This document shows positions 59,243 through 64,000 of a stretch of DNA of 64,000 nt, in pieces; the first letter of the stretch is position 1; every line of letters starts with the position of its first letter. The translations under genes and the position numbers were made by a program. The DNA is from Lachnospiraceae bacterium (GTDB lineage: Bacteria > Bacillota > Clostridia > Lachnospirales > Lachnospiraceae): assembly GCA_011960625.1 (NCBI GenBank), contig BLMJ01000232.1:1-64000 (forward strand), read 5' to 3'. The notes under the pieces were generated by a model that was not told the origin of the DNA, searched no databases, and saw only the letters and a list, made by a program, of their open reading frames with translations.

Positions 59243-60268
59243 ATGGAAGAAATTAGGAGTAAAAGCGGTAAAAGTGTTAGAAAGTCGGCTGATGGTAAGA
59301 GTATCCGCAGTAGAGAGGTAAGCGAAAGGTCAGCGGACGGTAAGAGTATTCGCAGGAGAAATGCCGGCGTAAGGCCAGAGGAGGGCAAAAGCGCCAGAAA
59401 TAGAAGCGCGAGAGGAAGGAGCGGACGTACTGTCGACGATGAGCGCACCAGCCGGACCAGAACAGAAGGCAGGTCGCCTGACGGGAAAAGTATTAACCAA
59501 GGCAGTCACAGAGGACGGAAGAAGAGGAAGAAACAGAAGAATAGCCTGCTTACGAATATAATTCTGATTGTGGCGGCGGCTGTGTTCTGCGTATCTGCTT
59601 TTCAGTTGATTAAGATCGGGAAGGGATACTACGATGGGCGAAGTGAGTATGAGAAGATTCGCGAACTTGCCATTAAAAATGACAAGAAAGAAGGGACGGG
59701 TTTTCAGGTGAATTTTGATGAGCTGCGCGCCCTGAATCCTGACACCATTGCATGGCTGAGGTTTGATCCGGAACCAGCAGTTATCAATTATCCGGTTGTA
59801 CAGGGGAAGGATAACGAGGAATATCTACACAAGACCTTTTCCGCAAATGAAAATACATTAGGGACGATTTTCTTGAATGTGGATAATAATGCGAATTTTT
59901 TGGATGAAAATTCCCTTCTATACGGACATTATATGAATGACGGCTCCATGTTCCGCCATCTGGAGGATTATAAAGATAAGGCGTTCTGGGAGGCAAACCC
60001 GTATTTTTACATCTATACGCCGGACGGTCAGGAATTGGTCTATCATATCTATTCGGTGGGAGAGGTTTTGGATACGGCAGATACTTATCTGACGGATTTT
60101 CCTACCAATGACGACTATCAGAAGTTCCTGAACATGACGAAAGAGGTCGCCCTGTATGACACGGGGATTGAAGTGACGACGGCCGACACCATCGTTACCT
60201 TATCCACCTGTACCAGTGCGAATGATGATCATCGGTTTGTAGTCCGTGGAGTAAAAGTAAAGGAGTAG
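59243..60268 (+). CDS. Class B sortase with long basic repetitive cytoplasmic N-terminus
   Basis: TM NIILIVAAAVFCVSAFQLI; YPVVQGKDNEEYLHKTF; LLYGHYMNDGSMF; catalytic TLSTCTSANDDHRFVVRG. Confidence 0.93.
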   Translation: MEEIRSKSGKSVRKSADGKSIRSREVSERSADGKSIRRRNAGVRPEEGKSARNRSARGRSGRTVDDERTSRTRTEGRSPDGKSINQGSHRGRKKRKKQKNSLLTNIILIVAAAVFCVSAFQLIKIGKGYYDGRSEYEKIRELAIKNDKKEGTGFQVNFDELRALNPDTIAWLRFDPEPAVINYPVVQGKDNEEYLHKTFSANENTLGTIFLNVDNNANFLDENSLLYGHYMNDGSMFRHLEDYKDKAFWEANPYFYIYTPDGQELVYHIYSVGEVLDTADTYLTDFPTNDDYQKFLNMTKEVALYDTGIEVTTADTIVTLSTCTSANDDHRFVVRGVKVKE

Positions 60269-60271
60269 GTC

Positions 60272-60466
60272 ATGAGAAATGATTATGTATATGAAGTCGG
60301 GGATATCGTGACGCTTAAGAAGCAGCATCCCTGCGGAAGCAGAGAATGGGAGATTCTGCGGGTGGGAGCTGATTTCCGGCTGAAATGCTTAGGGTGTGGG
60401 CATCAGATTATGATTGCCCGTAAGCTTGTAGAAAAAAACACGAAGGATTTGAGGAAAAAAGCTTGA
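60272..60466 (+). CDS. DUF951 family protein
   Basis: VYEVGDIVTLKKQHPCGSREWEILRVGADFRLKCLGCGHQIMIAR. Confidence 0.92.
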   Translation: MRNDYVYEVGDIVTLKKQHPCGSREWEILRVGADFRLKCLGCGHQIMIARKLVEKNTKDLRKKA

Positions 60467-60594
60467 AACAAGCCGAAGATTATGCTATCATAATAAACCG
60501 TGATACAATGAATCTGCTAGTCACAGACGGCAGATATCCTTGCTCCCAATAGGAATTGAGGGGCCAAAAGACCAGAAGGAGGTGCAGAGACGAC

Positions 60595-60882
60595 ATGAAC
60601 AAATATGAATTAGCTGTTGTTGTCAGTGCAAAGATCGAGGATGACGAGAGAGCACAGGTAGTCGAGAAGGTGAAAGCGTTAGTAGAGCGCTTCGGCGGCC
60701 AGATCTCTGATGTCGATGAATGGGGTAAGAGAAGATTAGCTTACGAGATTCAAAAGATGAGAGAAGCATACTACTATTTCATCCACTTCGATGCCGAAGC
60801 TGATGTTCCAAGCGAGATTGAACAGAGAATCCGTATTATGGACAACGTTATCAGATACTTATGCGTTAGACAGGAAGCATAG
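60595..60882 (+). CDS. rpsF: 30S ribosomal protein S6
   Basis: MNKYELAVVVSAKIEDDERAQVVEKVKALVERFGGQISDVDEWGKRRLAYEI. Confidence 0.97.
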   Translation: MNKYELAVVVSAKIEDDERAQVVEKVKALVERFGGQISDVDEWGKRRLAYEIQKMREAYYYFIHFDAEADVPSEIEQRIRIMDNVIRYLCVRQEA

Positions 60883-60903
60883 GCGGGAAGTAGAGGTAAT
60901 TAT

Positions 60904-61350
60904 ATGAATAAAGTAATTTTGATGGGACGCTTAACAAGAGATCCGGAAGTGAGATATTCTCAGGGAGAAGGCTCATTGGCGATTGCGAGATATACCCTTG
61001 CTGTAGACCGTAGGTTTAAGCGGGACGGAGAGGCAACCGCAGATTTTATCAACTGCGTGGCATTTGGAAAAGCGGCGGAGCATGCCGAGAGATTTTATCG
61101 TCAGGGACTCAAAGTCGTAATCACAGGCAGGATTCAGACAGGAAGCTATACGAATAAGGATGGCGTGAAGGTCTACACGACGGAGGTTGTGGTAGAAGAG
61201 CAGGAGTTTGCAGAGAGTAAGGCTGTGAGTGATGCCAATGCCGGAGGCTACCGTCAAGCTCCCTCACCGGCGCCGGCTCCTGTATCGGATGCAGGCGACG
61301 GCTTCATGAATATTCCGGATGGAATTGATGAAGAATTACCGTTTAATTAG
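60904..61350 (+). CDS. ssb: Single-stranded DNA-binding protein
   Basis: MNKVILMGRLTRDPEVRYSQGEGSLAIARYTLAVDRRF; acidic tail ending DEELPFN. Confidence 0.97.
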   Translation: MNKVILMGRLTRDPEVRYSQGEGSLAIARYTLAVDRRFKRDGEATADFINCVAFGKAAEHAERFYRQGLKVVITGRIQTGSYTNKDGVKVYTTEVVVEEQEFAESKAVSDANAGGYRQAPSPAPAPVSDAGDGFMNIPDGIDEELPFN

Positions 61351-61372
61351 GGAATGAAAGGAGAGTAATATC

Positions 61373-61639
61373 ATGGCTTACGATAAAGGCAATCGTCCGG
61401 AAGGCGGCTTCAAGAGAAGAGGCGGCGGACGCAGAAGAAAGAAAGTATGCGTATTCTGCGGTAAGGAGAATAACGAGATTGATTACAAGGATGTAGCGAA
61501 GTTAAGAAAGTATATCTCTGAGAGAGGAAAGATTCTTCCTAGAAGAATTACAGGTAACTGTGCTAAGCACCAGAGAGCTCTTACTGTAGCGATTAAGAGA
61601 GCGCGTCATATTGCTCTGATGCCGTATGTTCAGGAGTAA
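61373..61639 (+). CDS. rpsR: 30S ribosomal protein S18
   Basis: [63 protein letters not shown]. Confidence 0.98.
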   Translation: MAYDKGNRPEGGFKRRGGGRRRKKVCVFCGKENNEIDYKDVAKLRKYISERGKILPRRITGNCAKHQRALTVAIKRARHIALMPYVQE

Positions 61640-61669
61640 TCGATTTTAGAGTTTGAGATGTGAAGATAA

Positions 61670-61713
61670 AGGCTGTCGCACCGGCTGATTTGGCTGTGCG
61701 GCGGCCTTTTTGC
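61670..61713 (+). terminator. Intrinsic terminator after rpsR
   Basis: AAGGCTGTCGCAC...GTGCGGCGGCCTTTTT. Confidence 0.75.
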
Positions 61714-61883
61714 CGTCCGGAACAAGGAAGTGGGGAGGGTGGCTTGGGACATAATTGTTGATTTTTCTTGTATAATTGTACATTTGTATTTGCTGACCTT
61801 GCTTTCCGCTCTTTTTTTTGGTACATTATGTATAAGGTTACAGAGTTTGAATAGTTAGTTACAGAGGTACGAAAGGATTATTT

Positions 61884-62492
61884 ATGATAGTTAAAGTAAT
61901 CGAAAGTAAGAGGGAGCTTAAAGAAGTTGAGCCGTTCTATGTGGAACAGCTTCTGTGGGGAACAGAAGCTATCCCCAAAACCTACGGATATCTGGGATTT
62001 GTTCTGCAGGAGGGATTTTATTTGAAAATGGTATGTGAGGAGGAAGAGCCTCTCCGTACTTACGAGAATGTGCTGGACCCAGTGTACCGCGACAGTGCAA
62101 TGGAGGCTTTTTTTCAGTTTGAGCCTGAAAAGGGAGGCGGCGGTTCGGCAATTTATTTGAACTTTGAGGTAAATGCCAACGGAGCGCTGTTAGCGGAGTA
62201 TGGCAGCGGACGTGCCGGCCGGACATATTTTTCCAAAGAAGCGTTGGAAGAGTTTGGCTGCAGTGCGGCAGTAGAAAAGGGACGTTGGAGTTTCGAACTG
62301 CATATTCCGCTTTGGATTCTGGACGAGGTCTATGGACCTTTGAATATGGGAAAGGGAAGCAGATTTACATGTAATTTTTATAAAATATCTGAGTCAAAGG
62401 AAATCGAACATTATGCGGCGTGTTTCCCCATTCGTTCAGAGATTCCAAGCTTTCATATGCCGGAATACTTCGGGGAGGCAGTCATTGCCTAA
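61884..62492 (+). CDS. Carbohydrate-binding family 9-like protein
   Basis: AIYLNFEVNANGALLAEYGSGR ... WSFELHIPLWILDEVYGPLNMGKGSRFTCNFYKISES resembles cytoplasmic CBM9-like proteins. Confidence 0.7.
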   Translation: MIVKVIESKRELKEVEPFYVEQLLWGTEAIPKTYGYLGFVLQEGFYLKMVCEEEEPLRTYENVLDPVYRDSAMEAFFQFEPEKGGGGSAIYLNFEVNANGALLAEYGSGRAGRTYFSKEALEEFGCSAAVEKGRWSFELHIPLWILDEVYGPLNMGKGSRFTCNFYKISESKEIEHYAACFPIRSEIPSFHMPEYFGEAVIA

Positions 62493-62582
62493 GCGTAGGC
62501 TCAGTGAATAGGCACAAAGTGTATATTCCCCTCATATTGAGGGTAGATATAAAAGAATTAAGATAATCAGGAGGGTATTTCG

Positions 62583-63314
62583 ATGAGGATTTACAAAGCG
62601 GCAGATTACAAGGAGATGAGCAGGAAGGCGGCGAATGTGATTGCAGCACAGGTGACTATGAAGCCGGACTGTGTTCTGGGCTTGGCCACAGGCTCAACGC
62701 CTATTGGAACTTATGAGCAGTTAGTAGAGAAGAATAAGGCGGGAGATTTGGATTTTTCTGAGGTGAAAACCGTGAATCTGGATGAGTACAAGGGACTGCC
62801 GCGTACCAACGACCAGAGCTACTATTATTTTATGCATGAGCATCTTTTCGACAAGGTGAATATTGACCCAAAGAATACGCATCTGCCGGATGGGACCAAG
62901 GAAGACAGCGTGAAAGAGTGCGGGGCGTATGAAGAAGTGATTCGTTCTCTCGGAGGGGTTGACCTGCAGCTTTTAGGCCTGGGACATAACGGACATATTG
63001 GTTTCAACGAGCCGGCAGAGGCATTTGATAAGGAAACCCACTGTGTAGACCTGCAGGAGAGTACCATTGAGGCGAACAAGAGATTTTTTGCTTCTGCAGA
63101 TGATGTGCCGAGGCAGGCATATACCATGGGTATCGGAACGATTATGCGTGCGAAGAAGATTCTGGTGGTAGTAAGCGGGGAGGACAAGGCTGATATTGTG
63201 GCAAAGGCATTCTTTGGGCCTGTAACGCCGTCTGTTCCGGCATCTATCCTTCAGATGCATAATGACGTTACCCTTGTAGCGGATGCGGCGGCACTTTCTA
63301 AGATTCCGCAGTAA
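62583..63314 (+). CDS. nagB: Glucosamine-6-phosphate deaminase
   Basis: LGLATGSTPIGTYEQLV; NLDEYKGL; LLGLGHNGHIGFNEPAEAF; TMGIGTIMRAKKILVVVSG. Confidence 0.97.
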   Translation: MRIYKAADYKEMSRKAANVIAAQVTMKPDCVLGLATGSTPIGTYEQLVEKNKAGDLDFSEVKTVNLDEYKGLPRTNDQSYYYFMHEHLFDKVNIDPKNTHLPDGTKEDSVKECGAYEEVIRSLGGVDLQLLGLGHNGHIGFNEPAEAFDKETHCVDLQESTIEANKRFFASADDVPRQAYTMGIGTIMRAKKILVVVSGEDKADIVAKAFFGPVTPSVPASILQMHNDVTLVADAAALSKIPQ

Positions 63315-63341
63315 TTTGGGAGATAGAGAGGTCGGACTTAT

Positions 63342-64000
63342 ATGAGTGATCATTTGAGAGGTCGGGTTACGATCCCGACAGATGTAGATGTGGTTTCGGA
63401 GACTCTTGAGCTTGTGAAACGTTGGGGAGCAGATGCAATCCGTGACTGTGACGGAACGGAATACCCGCAGGAATTGAGGAATGTAGATGCAAAGGTTTAT
63501 TCAACCTATTATACGACCAGAAAAGATAATGAATGGGCGAAGGCACATCCGGAAGAGATTCAGCAGATGTATATCATGACGCCTTTTTATAATGCGGTGG
63601 AGGATACCCTGCGGATTCATTTGATGAATCATCTGTACCCAGATATGCTTGCCGTTAATTCCAGAGATGATATTAAGAAATGGTGGGAGGTCATTGACCG
63701 TACTACAGGGGAAATCGTGCTTGCGGAAGGAATGTACTGCGGCAGAGAGGGAGAGGTTGCCCCAAATGAAGAGTGGCATTATGAAGAAGAGACCGGGGAC
63801 GTGGTAATCACAGGCGCCAAGGCGTTTCATGATTATACGGTAAGCTTCCTTGCGTATATTATGTGGGACCCAGTGCATATGTATAATGCCGTAACCAATG
63901 ATTGGCAGGGCGTAGAAAAGCAGATTACCTTCGATGTGCGCCAGCCTAAGACAAAGGCATTCTCTATGGAGCGTCTGAAAAAATACATTGCTGACAACCC
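63342..64000 (+). CDS. 1,3-beta-galactosyl-N-acetylhexosamine phosphorylase (GH112), 3'-truncated by window edge
   Basis: Translated manually: MSDHLRGRVTIPTDVDVVSETLELVKRWGADAIRDCDGTEYP...KKWWEVIDRTTGEIV...HDYTVSFLAYIMWDPVHMYNAVTNDWQGVEKQITFDVRQP. Matches the GH112 lacto-N-biose phosphorylase N-terminus. Not in the ORF track because it runs off the window. Confidence 0.9.
   Translation, partial: MSDHLRGRVTIPTDVDVVSETLELVKRWGADAIRDCDGTEYPQELRNVDAKVYSTYYTTRKDNEWAKAHPEEIQQMYIMTPFYNAVEDTLRIHLMNHLYPDMLAVNSRDDIKKWWEVIDRTTGEIVLAEGMYCGREGEVAPNEEWHYEEETGDVVITGAKAFHDYTVSFLAYIMWDPVHMYNAVTNDWQGVEKQITFDVRQPKTKAFSMERLKKYIADN

Noticed and set aside
60470-60594. S6:S18 autoregulatory RNA motif in the rpsF leader
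   Set aside because: A leader is present, but I could not confirm the conserved structure by eye. A covariance-model search would be needed.
1-64000. CRISPR array, prophage, transposon or rRNA operon
   Set aside because: No regularly spaced direct repeats, transposase/integrase, phage structural genes or rRNA-like sequence were recognised.

Overview
64-kb chromosomal window from a low/mid-GC Gram-positive, most like a gut Lachnospiraceae/Clostridia genome. This placement is inferred from protein families: SpmB, DUF5685, GH112, class B sortase, GHKL/LytTR systems and S6-SSB-S18. Core genes include a T-box-controlled proS, spmB, cysK, tRNA-Cys(GCA), rpsF-ssb-rpsR, nagB and the 5' part of a GH112 phosphorylase. 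Accessory content is rich. (1) A JetA/JetB/JetC (Wadjet/MksBEF-like SMC) set is split in two: jetA at 7.2-8.5 kb and jetBC at 15.2-19.1 kb. About 6.6 kb lies between them, holding a PilZ gene, a lipoprotein-ABC cassette and an AAA/PD-(D/E)XK ATPase. No JetD nuclease is visible. (2) A two-component system precedes an isolated 1029-aa flagellin with a very large, cysteine-containing central region. (3) An SdpR/SdpI-like pair has two identical-format operator palindromes in its upstream region. (4) An ABC exporter/GHKL kinase/CPBP protease/LytTR regulator cassette has one in-frame UGA splitting the kinase just before its ATP-binding domain. (5) Two distant paralogous MBG-type surface proteins are present, one with a transglutaminase-like core and a PKTGD anchor, plus a class B sortase with a repetitive basic N-terminus. 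No transposase, integrase, rRNA or CRISPR array was recognised. All calls come from reading the sequence without database searches.
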